In this document: positions 26,932 to 36,929 of the stretch, one piece after another
How positions within the stretch are numbered: the stretch's first letter is position 1
How the letters are laid out: each line of letters starts with the position of its first letter
From: a bacterium SCSIO 12696
GTDB lineage: Bacteria > Pseudomonadota > Gammaproteobacteria > Pseudomonadales > Porticoccaceae
DNA length: 64,000 bases
Reading direction: 5' to 3'
NCBI GenBank assembly: GCA_024397955.1
Contig: CP073744.1
Location: 1-64,000, forward strand
The notes under the pieces: generated by a model
Told to the model about the DNA's origin: nothing
Seen by the model: only the letters and a program-made list of their open reading frames with translations
Database searches by the model: none
Made by a program: the position numbers and the translations under genes

Positions 26932-28146
26932 ATGCATTTGCCGATTTACTTTGATAACGCAGCCACTACCCCTGTTGACCCTCGGGTGGCGGCAAAGATG
27001 GCCGAGTGTCTGACCACTGAAGGCGCTTTCGGAAACCCTGCTTCCCGTTCCCATGCGTTTGGCTGGCAGGCGGAAGAGCTGGTTGAAGAAGCCCGGTGCC
27101 ACATTGCCGACCTGATCAATGCGGACCCGCGTGAAATTGTCTGGACATCTGGCGCCACCGAATCCGACAACCTGGCGATTAAAGGCTGTGCGCACTTCAA
27201 CCAGAAACGCGGCAAGCACATTATTACGTCCAAAATTGAGCACAAAGCGGTGCTGGATACTTGCCGCCAACTGGAGCGGGAAGGTTTTGAAGTGACCTAC
27301 CTGGAACCAGATAGCGACGGCATTATTCAGCCTCAGGTGGTGGCCGATGCCATTCGTGAAGACACCACAGTAGTGTCACTGATGCACGTGAACAACGAAG
27401 TGGGCACCATTAACGACATTTCCGCCATCGGTGAAATTTGCCGTGAGCGAAAAGTGTTTTTCCATGTGGATGCGGCCCAGAGCGCTGGCAAAATTGCCAT
27501 TGACCTGGAAGCCATGAAGGTGGACATGATGTCTTTCTCCGCTCACAAAATATACGGCCCCAAAGGCATGGGTGCTCTGTATGTGCGCCGCAAACCTCGG
27601 GTACGTATTGAGGCCCAGACTCACGGCGGTGGCCACGAGCGAGGCATGCGCTCCGGTACCCTGGCTACCCATCAGATTGTTGGCATGGGTGAGGCGTTTC
27701 GTATTGCTCGTGAAGAAATGGCCGCTGAATCACTGCGCTTAAACGCACTGCGCGACCGCCTGTGGAATGGGCTGAAAGGTATTGAAGAGGCGCACCTTAA
27801 TGGCTCTGAAGACCACCATGTGCCAGGTCTGTTGAACGTCAGCTTTAACTTTGTAGAGGGTGAATCTCTGATTATGGCCCTCAAGGATCTGGCAGTATCT
27901 TCGGGCTCTGCCTGTACATCCGCCAGCCTGGAGCCTTCTTACGTGCTGCGCGCCCTCGGTTTGAACGATGAACTGGCTCACAGCTCCTTACGCTTCAGTA
28001 TTGGCCGCTTCACCACCGAGCAAGAAGTGGATTACGCCATCGAAAAAGTGATTCACGCGGTGGCCAAGCTGCGGGAGCTTTCGCCCCTGTGGGATATGTA
28101 CAAAGACGGTGTCGATTTAGACCAAGTTGAATGGGCAGCGCATTAA
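26932..28146 (+). CDS. iscS: Cysteine desulfurase IscS
   Basis: PLP enzyme that takes sulfur from cysteine and passes it as persulfide to IscU and other acceptors. It starts [20 protein letters not shown]. The PLP lysine is Lys206 in [12 protein letters not shown], and the persulfide cysteine is Cys328 in [14 protein letters not shown]. Both numbers equal those of the E. coli enzyme, and length (404 aa) is standard. AAGGTG lies about 10 nt before the ATG. It is second in the operon. Confidence 0.97.
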   Translation: MHLPIYFDNAATTPVDPRVAAKMAECLTTEGAFGNPASRSHAFGWQAEELVEEARCHIADLINADPREIVWTSGATESDNLAIKGCAHFNQKRGKHIITSKIEHKAVLDTCRQLEREGFEVTYLEPDSDGIIQPQVVADAIREDTTVVSLMHVNNEVGTINDISAIGEICRERKVFFHVDAAQSAGKIAIDLEAMKVDMMSFSAHKIYGPKGMGALYVRRKPRVRIEAQTHGGGHERGMRSGTLATHQIVGMGEAFRIAREEMAAESLRLNALRDRLWNGLKGIEEAHLNGSEDHHVPGLLNVSFNFVEGESLIMALKDLAVSSGSACTSASLEPSYVLRALGLNDELAHSSLRFSIGRFTTEQEVDYAIEKVIHAVAKLRELSPLWDMYKDGVDLDQVEWAAH

Positions 28147-28167
28147 GCGCTGTTGGGAGAGATAGAA

Positions 28168-28560
28168 ATGGCTTACAGCGAAAAAGTTCTGGATCACTAC
28201 GAAAATCCCCGCAATGTGGGGAAAATGGACGACAAATCTGAGAATGTGGGCACCGGCATGGTGGGTGCTCCGGCTTGTGGTGATGTGATGCGCCTGCAAA
28301 TCCAAGTGAGTGACGAAGGCGTGATTGAAGACGCCAAGTTCAAAACCTATGGTTGTGGCTCTGCCATTGCCTCCAGTTCCCTACTCACCGAGTGGGTAAA
28401 AGGCAAAACTTTGGAGGAGGCCGGTGAGATCAAAAACACCGAACTGGCCGAGGAACTTGCATTGCCGCCGGTGAAAATTCACTGCTCGGTATTGGCGGAA
28501 GATGCCATCAAGGCAGCCATTAAAGACGTGCGCAAAAAGCGCGGTGAAGAAGACCAGTAA
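28168..28560 (+). CDS. iscU: Fe-S cluster scaffold IscU
   Basis: Scaffold on which [2Fe-2S] clusters are built from IscS sulfur. Ligand residues Cys37 (with Asp39, APACGDV), Cys63 (YGCGSAIAS) and Cys106 (KIHCSVLAEDAIKAA) are at the usual positions. The LPPVK motif recognised by HscA is present just before Cys106. The ATG chosen (MAYSEKVLDHYENPRNVG) is preceded by GGGAGAGA; five extra in-frame codons upstream do not belong to the family. Confidence 0.97.
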   Translation: MAYSEKVLDHYENPRNVGKMDDKSENVGTGMVGAPACGDVMRLQIQVSDEGVIEDAKFKTYGCGSAIASSSLLTEWVKGKTLEEAGEIKNTELAEELALPPVKIHCSVLAEDAIKAAIKDVRKKRGEEDQ

Positions 28561-28587
28561 CGCAGTCGTAACAGCGGAGCAGTAGCT

Positions 28588-28908
28588 ATGGCGATCACTA
28601 TGACACCGGCAGCGGAAGAGCACGTACGCAGTCACCTGCTAAAAAGAGGTAAGGGGTTGGGTATTCGTTTGGGGGTGCGCACCTCAGGCTGTTCCGGCTT
28701 GTCTTATGTGCTGGAGTTTGTCGACGAGGCGGATGATGCGGATACGGTGATTGGTGACGAGGTAAAACTGTTTATTGATCCGAAAAGTTTCGCTTACCTG
28801 GATGGCACTGAACTGGACTTTGTTAAGGAAGGGTTGAACGAAGGTTTTCAGTTCAATAATCCCAATGTCAAAGACGAATGCGGTTGCGGTGAGTCCTTTC
28901 ACGTATAG
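28588..28908 (+). CDS. iscA: A-type Fe-S carrier IscA
   Basis: Carrier of Fe-S clusters or iron in the ISC pathway. The three conserved cysteines are in [13 protein letters not shown] and the C-terminal [11 protein letters not shown]. It starts [13 protein letters not shown], close to the usual MSITLT opening, and has the standard 106 aa. A GGAGCAGTAGCT stretch precedes the ATG. Confidence 0.96.
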   Translation: MAITMTPAAEEHVRSHLLKRGKGLGIRLGVRTSGCSGLSYVLEFVDEADDADTVIGDEVKLFIDPKSFAYLDGTELDFVKEGLNEGFQFNNPNVKDECGCGESFHV

Positions 28909-28910
28909 TC

Positions 28911-28988
28911 GTCATTCCCGCGAAGGCGGGAATCCATGTGAATTAGCGATCTGAATTTTATGAATTTCCGCCTCTGCGGGATGAAAAG
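28911..28988. repeat. REP-like palindrome pair between iscA and hscB
   Basis: GTCATTCCCGCGAAGGCGGGAATCC forms one hairpin in two halves, and TTTCCGCCTCTGCGGGATGA repeats the theme 50 nt later in the opposite sense. Related palindromes occur at 34086 and 61053. Placed inside an operon, it could modulate downstream hscBA-fdx expression. Confidence 0.65.
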
Positions 28989-29060
28989 AGTAAGCCAAAG
29001 AGTCTGAAGGTGGATTAGCGTAAATGCTATCCACCTTTGTTGTATTTAAGATCGGTGATT

Positions 29061-29594
29061 GTGTTGGAAAACGGCAACAGCTTTTTTGAAATTTTTGGCA
29101 TTTCCCAAATCTATGAATTGGATGCCACTCAGTTAGCAGCCCGCTACCGCGAGTTGCAGCAGCAGTTTCATCCGGATCGTTTTGCGGACAAGCCCGAGCG
29201 TGAGCGCAATCGCGCGGTGCAGTGGTCAGCCACTATTAATCAAGCCTTTGATACCCTCAAATCCCCTTTGAAGCGGGCGCAATACCTGCTTGCTGAGAAG
29301 GGCTTTGATAGCACCGGAGAGTCTACGATTAGCCGCGACCCTATGTTCTTGATGGAGCAGATGGAGTTGCGAGAATCCCTAACCGATGTGCGCGATAATG
29401 ACGATCCTTTTGCGGCCCTGGATGAGTTACGCAGCAGAGTGAACGGTGATTACCGGGAGCAGCAGGCGTGTTTTGCTCAGTACTATGATGCCAGCCAGTA
29501 CGACGAGGCGCTGGATGTGGTTGCAAAGATGCAATTCTCCAGTAAATTGCTGGCAGAAATGGATTTGTTGGAAGAAGATTTGGACGACTGCTAA
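29061..29594 (+). CDS. hscB: Fe-S co-chaperone HscB
   Basis: J-domain protein that delivers IscU to HscA and stimulates its ATPase. The HPD motif is present (QQFHPDRFADKP), followed by VQWSATINQAFDTLKSPLKRAQYLL and RDPMFLMEQMELRE, both family signatures; the C-terminal helical domain binds IscU. There is no ATG near the conserved SFFEIFGIS start. GTG 29061 is chosen (MLENGNSFFEIF), but GTG 29055, TTG 29064 and TTG 29037 are also in frame, so the N-terminus is uncertain by a few residues. Confidence 0.94.
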   Translation: MLENGNSFFEIFGISQIYELDATQLAARYRELQQQFHPDRFADKPERERNRAVQWSATINQAFDTLKSPLKRAQYLLAEKGFDSTGESTISRDPMFLMEQMELRESLTDVRDNDDPFAALDELRSRVNGDYREQQACFAQYYDASQYDEALDVVAKMQFSSKLLAEMDLLEEDLDDC

Positions 29595-29641
29595 TTTAAT
29601 GACGGCCAAAAGCCAATACTTAAAAAGTTTGATTGAAATTT

Positions 29642-31501
29642 ATGAGCTTGCTGCAAATTTCCGAACCGGGACTTTCCCCAGAACCCCATCAACGTCGCCG
29701 CGCTGTCGGCATTGATTTGGGCACCACCAACTCCCTGGTGGCGACCGTGCGCAGTGCCAGTGCGGAAACCTTGCCTGATGAGCAGGGGCGTCATTTGCTG
29801 CCGTCGGCGGTGCGCTACAGCGACGATGGGGCGACTGTTGGCCATAGTGCCCGTGAGGCCGCTTCCAGCGACCCATTGAATACCTTGCTTTCGGTGAAGC
29901 GCTTTATGGGGCGCGGTCGGGAGAATGTGGTTTCCCTGGGCAGCGAGTTGCCTTACCAGCTGGCAGATGGGCAGGGCATGGTGCGCTTTGACACCGCTGC
30001 CGGTACTGTCAGCCCGGTTGAGGCTTCTGCAGAAATACTAAAAACACTGGCGGTGCGGGCAGAGGCAACTCTGGATGGCCCGCTGGACGGCGCTGTGATT
30101 ACTGTGCCTGCGTATTTTGACGACGCCCAACGTCAGGCCACCAAAGACGCCGCCACACTGGCTGGCTTAAAAGTATTGCGCCTGCTGAACGAACCGACCG
30201 CCGCGGCGGTGGCTTACGGCCTGGATCAGCAAGGCGAGGGCATTATCGCGGTTTACGACCTCGGTGGTGGCACCTTTGATATTTCTGTACTGCGGCTTTC
30301 CCGAGGTGTATTTGAGGTATTGGCCACAGGCGGTGACTCTGCCTTGGGAGGAGACGATTTTGATCGTGCCTTGGCCCAGTGGCTTCAGCAGCAGGCAGGC
30401 TTAGGCGAATCCTTAACACCGGTGCAGCAGCGTCAATTATTGGATGCAGCACAGGCGGCAAAAGAAAATTTGTCCGTTAACGAGTCGGTTGCGGTGGATG
30501 TGCTCGGCTGGCAGGGGCAAGTTACTCGCCAGCAGTTAAATGAATTGATTGACCCTCTGATACAGAAAACCCTGCGTGCCTGCCGCAAATCTTTGCGAGA
30601 CGCGAGCCTGGATGTGGCGGATGTGGACAATGTGGTGATGGTGGGTGGCTCCACCCGGACGTTGAGAGTTCGGGAGAGAGTTGGTGAGTTGTTTGGCAAA
30701 GCCCCGCTGACGGATATCGACCCGGATCGGGTAGTGGCTATTGGTGCGGCTTTACAGGCGGATGTGCTGGTAGGCAACAAGCCCGACGACGAAATGCTGT
30801 TACTGGATGTGATTCCTCTTTCCCTTGGGCTGGAAACCATGGGCGGTCTGATGGAAAAGGTCATTCACCGCAATACCACCATTCCAGTGGCCAAGGCTCA
30901 GGAATTTACCACCTACAAAGACGGCCAGACAGCCATGGCCATTCATGTGTTGCAAGGGGAGCGTGAGCTGGTGGCAGACAACCGTTCACTGGCCCGCTTT
31001 GAGCTTCGCAATATGCCGCCTATGGCTGCGGGGGCAGCAAAGATTCGCGTGGCCTTCCAGGTGGATGCGGATGGTTTGTTGAGTGTATCTGCCAAGGAGC
31101 TGACCAGCGATGTGGAAGCTCATGTGGAAGTTAAGCCTTCTTATGGTCTCACCGACAATGAAGTGACCGCCATGCTGCAAGATTCCTTTGAGCATGCCAG
31201 GGACGATATGCAGGCTCGCGCCCTCAGGGAGCAGCAAGTGGAAGCGGAGCGCTTGGTGGAGGATTTAACTGCGGCACTGGCTCAAGATGGCCAGGCGCTG
31301 TTGTCGGAAGATGAATATCGGTGCCTGGAAGTGTCTGTTAAAGAGCTGGCGGAATTTGCCCGCAGTGATGACCATCGCGCGATCGCCCGCCATATCGAAG
31401 CGGTGGCCAAGGCCAGCGAAGAGTTTGCTGCTCGCCGTATGGACAGCAGTATCCGTAAGGCACTGGCGGGCCAACACCTGAATGATTTGGAAGAAACCTA
31501 G
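29642..31501 (+). CDS. hscA: Fe-S assembly Hsp70 chaperone HscA
   Basis: Specialised Hsp70 that drives cluster release from IscU. It starts [38 protein letters not shown], essentially the E. coli pattern. The nucleotide-binding parts follow ([53 protein letters not shown]). The substrate-binding domain has [21 protein letters not shown] and the C-terminal lid. Length is 619 aa. The stop is immediately followed by the ATG of fdx, with no intergenic base. Confidence 0.96.
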   Translation: MSLLQISEPGLSPEPHQRRRAVGIDLGTTNSLVATVRSASAETLPDEQGRHLLPSAVRYSDDGATVGHSAREAASSDPLNTLLSVKRFMGRGRENVVSLGSELPYQLADGQGMVRFDTAAGTVSPVEASAEILKTLAVRAEATLDGPLDGAVITVPAYFDDAQRQATKDAATLAGLKVLRLLNEPTAAAVAYGLDQQGEGIIAVYDLGGGTFDISVLRLSRGVFEVLATGGDSALGGDDFDRALAQWLQQQAGLGESLTPVQQRQLLDAAQAAKENLSVNESVAVDVLGWQGQVTRQQLNELIDPLIQKTLRACRKSLRDASLDVADVDNVVMVGGSTRTLRVRERVGELFGKAPLTDIDPDRVVAIGAALQADVLVGNKPDDEMLLLDVIPLSLGLETMGGLMEKVIHRNTTIPVAKAQEFTTYKDGQTAMAIHVLQGERELVADNRSLARFELRNMPPMAAGAAKIRVAFQVDADGLLSVSAKELTSDVEAHVEVKPSYGLTDNEVTAMLQDSFEHARDDMQARALREQQVEAERLVEDLTAALAQDGQALLSEDEYRCLEVSVKELAEFARSDDHRAIARHIEAVAKASEEFAARRMDSSIRKALAGQHLNDLEET

Positions 31502-31840
31502 ATGCCAAAAATCGTATTTATGCCCCATGAGACCATTTGCCCAGAGGGCAAAGTGGTTGAGGTTGAACCGGGAATCAGCGTCTGCGATGCGGCCCTGAAA
31601 AACGGTATTCATATTGAGCACGCCTGTGAAAAATCCTGTGCCTGCACCACTTGCCACGTGCACGTTCGCGAGGGCTTTGAATCTCTGGAAGAGGCGGACG
31701 AGCTGGAAGAGGATTACCTGGATAAAGCTTGGGGTGTCGATCCGGATTCCCGCCTCAGTTGCCAGGCGTTGGTGGCCGAGGAAGATTTGGTCGTGGAGAT
31801 TCCCAAGTACACCATTAATATGGTGTCGGAGAATCACTGA
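31502..31840 (+). CDS. fdx: ISC-type [2Fe-2S] ferredoxin
   Basis: Adrenodoxin-like ferredoxin that supplies electrons to cluster assembly. Four cluster cysteines are in HACEKSCACTTCHVHV and SRLSCQALVA. ESLEEADELEEDYLDKAWGVDPDSRLSCQ is typical of the family. Start ATG abuts the hscA stop, so the two are translationally linked. The 112-aa length is normal. Confidence 0.96.
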   Translation: MPKIVFMPHETICPEGKVVEVEPGISVCDAALKNGIHIEHACEKSCACTTCHVHVREGFESLEEADELEEDYLDKAWGVDPDSRLSCQALVAEEDLVVEIPKYTINMVSENH

Positions 31841-31865
31841 CAACCTACATAGAGGTGTTAACCCC

Positions 31866-32060
31866 ATGAAGTGGACCGATACTCTGGATATTGCCATCGA
31901 ACTGGCGGACAGTAAGCCGGATGTAGACCCCCGTACAGTGAACTTTGTTGACCTGCGCAACTGGGTGATGGCCCTGGATGGTTTTGACGATGATCCCAAT
32001 CGCTGCGGGGAGCGTATTCTGGAAGCGATCCAGATGGCCTGGATGGATGAACTGGATTAA
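31866..32060 (+). CDS. iscX: Fe-S assembly accessory protein IscX
   Basis: Small (64 aa) acidic protein that binds IscS and modulates desulfuration, possibly as an iron adaptor. MKWTDTLDIAIELADSKPDVDPRTVNFVDLRNWVMAL and the C-terminal RCGERILEAIQMAWMDEL match IscX throughout. It is the last gene of the isc operon; AGAGGTGTTAACCCC precedes the ATG. Confidence 0.96.
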   Translation: MKWTDTLDIAIELADSKPDVDPRTVNFVDLRNWVMALDGFDDDPNRCGERILEAIQMAWMDELD

Positions 32061-32176
32061 CGCTTCGCAATGACGAGATGCCGTTTTACGGGCACAAATC
32101 ATTTGCGGTTAAAGTTGTCGCGAGCGTAAAATAACTCCAGCGAGCATCACACACTATAACAAGTCGCGGGGATTCT

Positions 32177-34081
32177 ATGAGCTCTAAAGAGGAGCTTTAT
32201 AAGGTATTACTGGAGACGTCTCCCTACGGCACTCTGTTCTTTGTCTACGGCGTCTGCATTGAATGCAACCACAAGGCGATTACCTTGCTGGGCTGTGAGC
32301 GCAACCATTTGATCGGTGCGTCTCTGGACGAAATCTCTGGCGACGAATCCTCCGCCCTTATTGACCTAAAACTGCAGCTAAAGCGCGCTGTAAACAGCGA
32401 TCAGAAGCGTTTGCAGTGGCACTGCCCACAGCCTTCTGGGGACAGTGTTGATATTGATCTTTGCATTGAGTCGGTTCCCAACAACCCTCGCGAATTTGTG
32501 GTGACCTTGATTGAGGCCCGTGATAACCAAGTGGCCCAACCGGTTCCGGAATCCCAACCCACGCCTCAAGTACAGAATATACCCGAAGAGCCAGCAGCTG
32601 AGCTGCCCGCCAGCGAGCCAGAACAGCAATTGCATGTGGCTATGGATGCTGCCGCTGAAGTGGTTGAAGAGTCACCCGTTGAATCCGTCGTCGAACCTGT
32701 CAAAGAAGAGATTACAGAACTAGAGCAAACCCTCAGTGAGCCACTGCCAGAGTCAGCTGATTCCCGGCAAACTCATCAGGAGCGGGTATTTGATGGGCTG
32801 ACCAAACTCCCCAACCGACAGTTTTTGATTGAGGCGCTGGATAAGTACTTTGACAGTACCCGCGACCGGGAAATCTGCGGTGCGCTGTTGATGATTGACT
32901 TGGATAACTTCAAGGATATCAACGATTCCTGGGGCCACACCGTAGGCGATCAGGTGGTGAAGAAGGTGGGCTCCGCCATTGCCCATATTGTCCGCGGTGA
33001 CAACGTGCTGGCGCGCCTGGGTGGCGACGAATTTGTGCTGTTTATTCCGCAGATATCCGACAGTGTTTCACAGGCTGCCTGGGACGCTCAGGCCATGGCT
33101 GAAAAGGTGCGGGAATCCATTGCGACCCCCATTTTTATCGATGGCCACGAACTGATTCTGACCGCCAGCATTGGTATTGCCTTGTTGACCGATCGGGAGC
33201 TGACTTCCGAGCGGGCACTGCAGTACGCCGACAGCGCCATGTACGAATCCAAGCGCAAAGGGCGCAATGGCATTGCCTTTTTTGACCCCTACATTACTGA
33301 AAAAGCCCAGCGCCAGATTGGCCTCAACATTCGCTTGCGCAAGGCGCTGGATAACCAGGAGTTCGCGCTTTATATCCAGCCACAGATTGAAGTGGGAACC
33401 GGTCGGGTAATGGGTGGTGAGGCGCTGCTGCGCTGGGTGAATACCGAAAAAAGCCACAATATGCCCTCGGAGTTTATTCCGGTGTTGGAATCCTCCGGGC
33501 TGATCGTCAATGTTGGTCACTGGGTTATCCGCACCGCTTGTGAATATCTACGTAACTTTATCGATGAAGGCTTGTGGCGTGACGGCATGCAGATGGGCAT
33601 TAATATCAGCCCCCGCCAGTTCCGCGACCCGCAACTGTTGGAAGTGGTGCAGCACAGCATCACCAGTTACAACGTCGACCCGCGCCACCTCAACTTTGAA
33701 GTGACTGAAAATTTGCTGATCGAAGATGTGGATGAAGTGGTGAGCAAAATGAAGGCCATCAAGTCGCTGGGCTCTTGCTTCTCCATCGACGACTTTGGTA
33801 TTGGCTACTCATCCATGATTTATCTGAAACGGTTACCTTTCGACCATCTCAAGATTGATCGGGAGTTTATCCGCAATATCCACCGCGACCCGGAAAGCCG
33901 CGGCGTGGTTGAGGCCATTATGGCGGTATCTCGCCAATACGGCCTTCAGGTAATCGCCGAAGGCGTGGAGAATGCCGAGGCCCTGAATGTGCTCACTAAA
34001 GTCGGCTGCGACAGCTATCAGGGTGCCCATTACAGCATGCCGGTACCGGTGGATCGTTTTCGCGAGCTACTGGTCGCTTGA
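32177..34081 (+). CDS. PAS-like GGDEF-EAL cyclic-di-GMP protein
   Basis: A 634-aa signalling protein. An N-terminal PAS-like sensor (about 1-115) is followed by a Pro/Glu-rich linker (about 120-200), a GGDEF domain (GLTKLPNRQFL, LARLGGDEFVLF with intact motif, about 207-370) and an EAL domain (GGEALLRW, FEVTENLL, IDDFGIGYSSM, LKIDREF, IAEGVE, about 385-632). Both catalytic motifs look intact, so the protein could make and break cyclic di-GMP or be biased by its sensor. No membrane segment or signal peptide is present. GGGGA lies about 8 nt before the ATG. It is not obviously part of the isc operon (116 bp gap). Confidence 0.92.
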   Translation: MSSKEELYKVLLETSPYGTLFFVYGVCIECNHKAITLLGCERNHLIGASLDEISGDESSALIDLKLQLKRAVNSDQKRLQWHCPQPSGDSVDIDLCIESVPNNPREFVVTLIEARDNQVAQPVPESQPTPQVQNIPEEPAAELPASEPEQQLHVAMDAAAEVVEESPVESVVEPVKEEITELEQTLSEPLPESADSRQTHQERVFDGLTKLPNRQFLIEALDKYFDSTRDREICGALLMIDLDNFKDINDSWGHTVGDQVVKKVGSAIAHIVRGDNVLARLGGDEFVLFIPQISDSVSQAAWDAQAMAEKVRESIATPIFIDGHELILTASIGIALLTDRELTSERALQYADSAMYESKRKGRNGIAFFDPYITEKAQRQIGLNIRLRKALDNQEFALYIQPQIEVGTGRVMGGEALLRWVNTEKSHNMPSEFIPVLESSGLIVNVGHWVIRTACEYLRNFIDEGLWRDGMQMGINISPRQFRDPQLLEVVQHSITSYNVDPRHLNFEVTENLLIEDVDEVVSKMKAIKSLGSCFSIDDFGIGYSSMIYLKRLPFDHLKIDREFIRNIHRDPESRGVVEAIMAVSRQYGLQVIAEGVENAEALNVLTKVGCDSYQGAHYSMPVPVDRFRELLVA

Positions 34082-34085
34082 TTGT

Positions 34086-34113
34086 CGTCATCCCCGCCTG
34101 TGTGGGAATGACG
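34086..34113. repeat. Palindrome after the GGDEF-EAL gene
   Basis: CGTCATCCCC and GGGAATGACG arms form a hairpin of the same family as those at 28911 and 61053. It lies between convergent genes and may terminate transcription, though its T run is weak. Confidence 0.5.
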
Positions 34114-34131
34114 TATTTGAATTTTTGCCAA

Positions 34132-34440
34132 TCACAGCAAATGTTTCAGGGTAAGGAAGACTCCCATACCGACCACCAGAGTAAAGACGTGGTTTCGGGT
34201 AAAGTGAGCCACAACGGCAGCGGCTGCCAGCCCTGCCACCTCAGCAATAGTAATCACCAGATTTCCGTCTTTATCGATCAACAGTGTCACCAATAAAGCC
34301 GATAGAGTCGCTGGGGCGACGTACTGCAAGGCCCGCTGTAGCGCTTCAGGCATTTTCCGATTGGCAAAAGCCAGAATAAACACAGCCCGGCACGCGTACG
34401 TGCCAAGGCCAACAATAACAATGGCAAGCAGCGGACTCAT
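34132..34440 (-). CDS. azlD: AzlD-family branched-chain amino acid export subunit
   Basis: Small (102 aa) partner of AzlC. Four hydrophobic segments are visible (about residues 3-22, 36-54, 60-80 and 84-100), with LGTYACRAVFILAF and LQYVAPATLSALLV typical of AzlD. The start overlaps azlC by 4 nt (ATGA). The frame stays open upstream into azlC in another frame; that part is not coding. Confidence 0.88.
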   Translation of the reverse strand: MSPLLAIVIVGLGTYACRAVFILAFANRKMPEALQRALQYVAPATLSALLVTLLIDKDGNLVITIAEVAGLAAAAVVAHFTRNHVFTLVVGMGVFLTLKHLL

Positions 34441-35114
34441 GGCTTTAGCCTCTCGGTAATGATGCCTGCGACAACACCGGCTGCGGCGCCGATCAGCAAT
34501 CCCGTGCGATTTGGCAATTCGATGCAGGCCAATGTGACACCGGCACCGACAAGGGCGGCAACCAGTTTGGGAGACTTGTCGATACCCAATACGATCAGGC
34601 CTAAAAATAGCACCGGAACCGCAAATTGCAGGTGCCAGGATTCCGGCACCTGTGGGCCCACCAGCAAGGCAAAGGCGGTGGTGAGCTGCCATATCACCCA
34701 AAAAGTAATGCCTGTGGTCAGATAGTAAATTCGAAACGCATCTGGGTGGTCAGCGTTTCGCAACATGGCCAGAGCAAACACCTGGTCAATCAGCAGGTAG
34801 GGGCCAAAAAATTGCATCCATCGGGGTTGTTTTTGAAAGCTGGGTGCGATGGCGCCGGAGTACATCAAATGCCTGGCATTGACCACCAGCGCTGCGCCAA
34901 TGGCAGCAATAGCGGTTACCCCTGAGCCCAGTAGGGAAATCAACGTCATTTGCGCCGCCCCACCAAAGATAAGCCATGAGCTTGACCAGCCAATAACTGG
35001 GTGGATGCCGGCACTGATGATTGCCAGTCCGATCACAAACGCAAAGGGCACGGCTGGCAGACACAAGGGTAGGGTATCTGTCAGAGCTTGGCGGATGATT
35101 TTGGTGTGCTGCAT
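34437..35114 (-). CDS. azlC: AzlC-family branched-chain amino acid exporter
   Basis: A 225-aa inner membrane protein of the AzlC family, which with AzlD forms exporters of branched-chain amino acids such as valine. Family stretches are LPLCLPAVPFAFVIGLAIISAG, IFGGAAQMTLISLLGSG, VNARHLMYSGAIAP and DQVFALAMLRN. The start MQHTKIIRQALTDTLP is used because homology begins there; AAGG lies 8 nt upstream. About 40 in-frame codons further 5' have no family match. The operon is divergent from ndk. Confidence 0.92.
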   Translation of the reverse strand: MQHTKIIRQALTDTLPLCLPAVPFAFVIGLAIISAGIHPVIGWSSSWLIFGGAAQMTLISLLGSGVTAIAAIGAALVVNARHLMYSGAIAPSFQKQPRWMQFFGPYLLIDQVFALAMLRNADHPDAFRIYYLTTGITFWVIWQLTTAFALLVGPQVPESWHLQFAVPVLFLGLIVLGIDKSPKLVAALVGAGVTLACIELPNRTGLLIGAAAGVVAGIITERLKP

Positions 35115-35295
35115 CGAGGTAGCCTTTAATCGAATGCTGATTCGGCCAGAACCATACCAGTTTTGCGCGTCCTTTGTTTGTTGGCTTACGGTTGTCACCG
35201 GGCCTTGTGAAGAGTAAAATTCGCCCCCGATTTTCAAGGGCTGGCAGTTTGCCGGTCACTCCCTAACAGTACGTTTATTCTGGAGAAAGCAACTC

Positions 35296-35721
<426 letters not shown>

Positions 35722-35730
35722 GAGTGCACG

Positions 35731-36903
35731 ATGTCTGATACAACGGCACCCGATGCCGTAAAAGAAATGTCAGCGCAGCCCGAGAAGGTTAACCTTCTCG
35801 GGCTTTCTGCTGAAAAGCTGGTGGCTTTTTTTGCTTCTATCGGTGAGAAACCGTTTCGCGCCACTCAGGTGTTGAAATGGATTCACCAACTTGGCGCAGA
35901 AAACTTTGAGCAGATGACCAATCTCTCCAAGGCGCTGCGCGCCAAGCTGGAAGAAACCGCAGAAATCCGTCCTCCAGAGGTGGTCAGCCAGCAGGATTCC
36001 AGTGATGGCACCCGAAAATGGCTGATCCGTGTCACCGGTGGCAGCTGTGTGGAAACCGTGTTTATCCCCGATGGTGATCGCGGAACCTTGTGCGTGTCTT
36101 CCCAGGTGGGCTGCTCTCTGGATTGCAGTTTCTGCGCCACTGGTAAGCAAGGTTTTAACCGCGACCTCACCGCCGCCGAAATCATTGGTCAAGTATGGAT
36201 TGCCGCCAAATCTTTTGGCCAGCTGGAGGCCAAAGCGGATCGTACCGTTACTAACGTTGTGATGATGGGCATGGGTGAACCGCTGCTCAATTTTGACAAC
36301 GTGGTGGATTCCATGAATCTGATGCTTAACGACAACGCCTATGGCTTGTCGAAGCGCCGAGTGACATTAAGCACGTCTGGTGTGGTGCCGGCACTGGATA
36401 AACTCGGCGATGTCACCGATGTATCTTTGGCCATTTCCCTGCACGCGCCCAACGATGAATTGCGCAACGAGCTGGTACCCATTAACAAAAAGTACCCGAT
36501 TGCTGTGCTGCTGGATTCCACCAAGCGCTATCTGGAAAAAATGCCCGATACCCACCGCAAAGTGACGGTGGAGTACACTTTGATCGACCAGGTGAATGAC
36601 CGCCCGGAACACGCTCGCCAGCTGGCCGAGTTGATGCGGGATGTGCCTTGCAAGATCAATCTGATACCCTTTAACCCGTTCAGCCTGTCCGACTACAAAC
36701 GGGTCAGCAATAACTCGCTGCACCGCTTTCGGGATATTTTGTACAAGGCAGGCTACACTGTGACCGTTCGCACCACCCGTGGCGATGATATTGATGCCGC
36801 TTGTGGCCAGCTAGCCGGTACGGTGAATGATCGCACCCGCCGCAGTGAACGCTATCGCCAGCAGGCCGATGCCACTCAAGCTGTGCGAATTGTCGATCGT
36901 TGA
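35731..36903 (+). CDS. rlmN: Dual-specificity RNA methyltransferase RlmN
   Basis: Radical-SAM enzyme that methylates C2 of A2503 in 23S rRNA and A37 in some tRNAs. The radical SAM motif is [15 protein letters not shown], and the second methyl-carrying Cys lies in DIDAACGQL near the C-terminus. [33 protein letters not shown] and [11 protein letters not shown] are family-specific. The first ATG is used; an ATG 13 codons later (35770) is also possible because conservation starts at VNLLGL. A 28-bp palindrome overlaps codons 16-25. Confidence 0.95.
   Translation: MSDTTAPDAVKEMSAQPEKVNLLGLSAEKLVAFFASIGEKPFRATQVLKWIHQLGAENFEQMTNLSKALRAKLEETAEIRPPEVVSQQDSSDGTRKWLIRVTGGSCVETVFIPDGDRGTLCVSSQVGCSLDCSFCATGKQGFNRDLTAAEIIGQVWIAAKSFGQLEAKADRTVTNVVMMGMGEPLLNFDNVVDSMNLMLNDNAYGLSKRRVTLSTSGVVPALDKLGDVTDVSLAISLHAPNDELRNELVPINKKYPIAVLLDSTKRYLEKMPDTHRKVTVEYTLIDQVNDRPEHARQLAELMRDVPCKINLIPFNPFSLSDYKRVSNNSLHRFRDILYKAGYTVTVRTTRGDDIDAACGQLAGTVNDRTRRSERYRQQADATQAVRIVDR
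35777..35804. repeat. 28-bp perfect palindrome inside the 5' end of rlmN
   Basis: Left arm AGCCCGAGAAGGTT and right arm AACCTTCTCGGGCT are exact reverse complements with no loop. As RNA it gives a stem of about 12 bp followed by TTTCTG, resembling a weak intrinsic terminator or attenuator after ndk while also encoding [10 protein letters not shown]. Confidence 0.75.
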
Positions 36904-36929
36904 TTAATGGGGTAGTACAGAGGTTTGTC

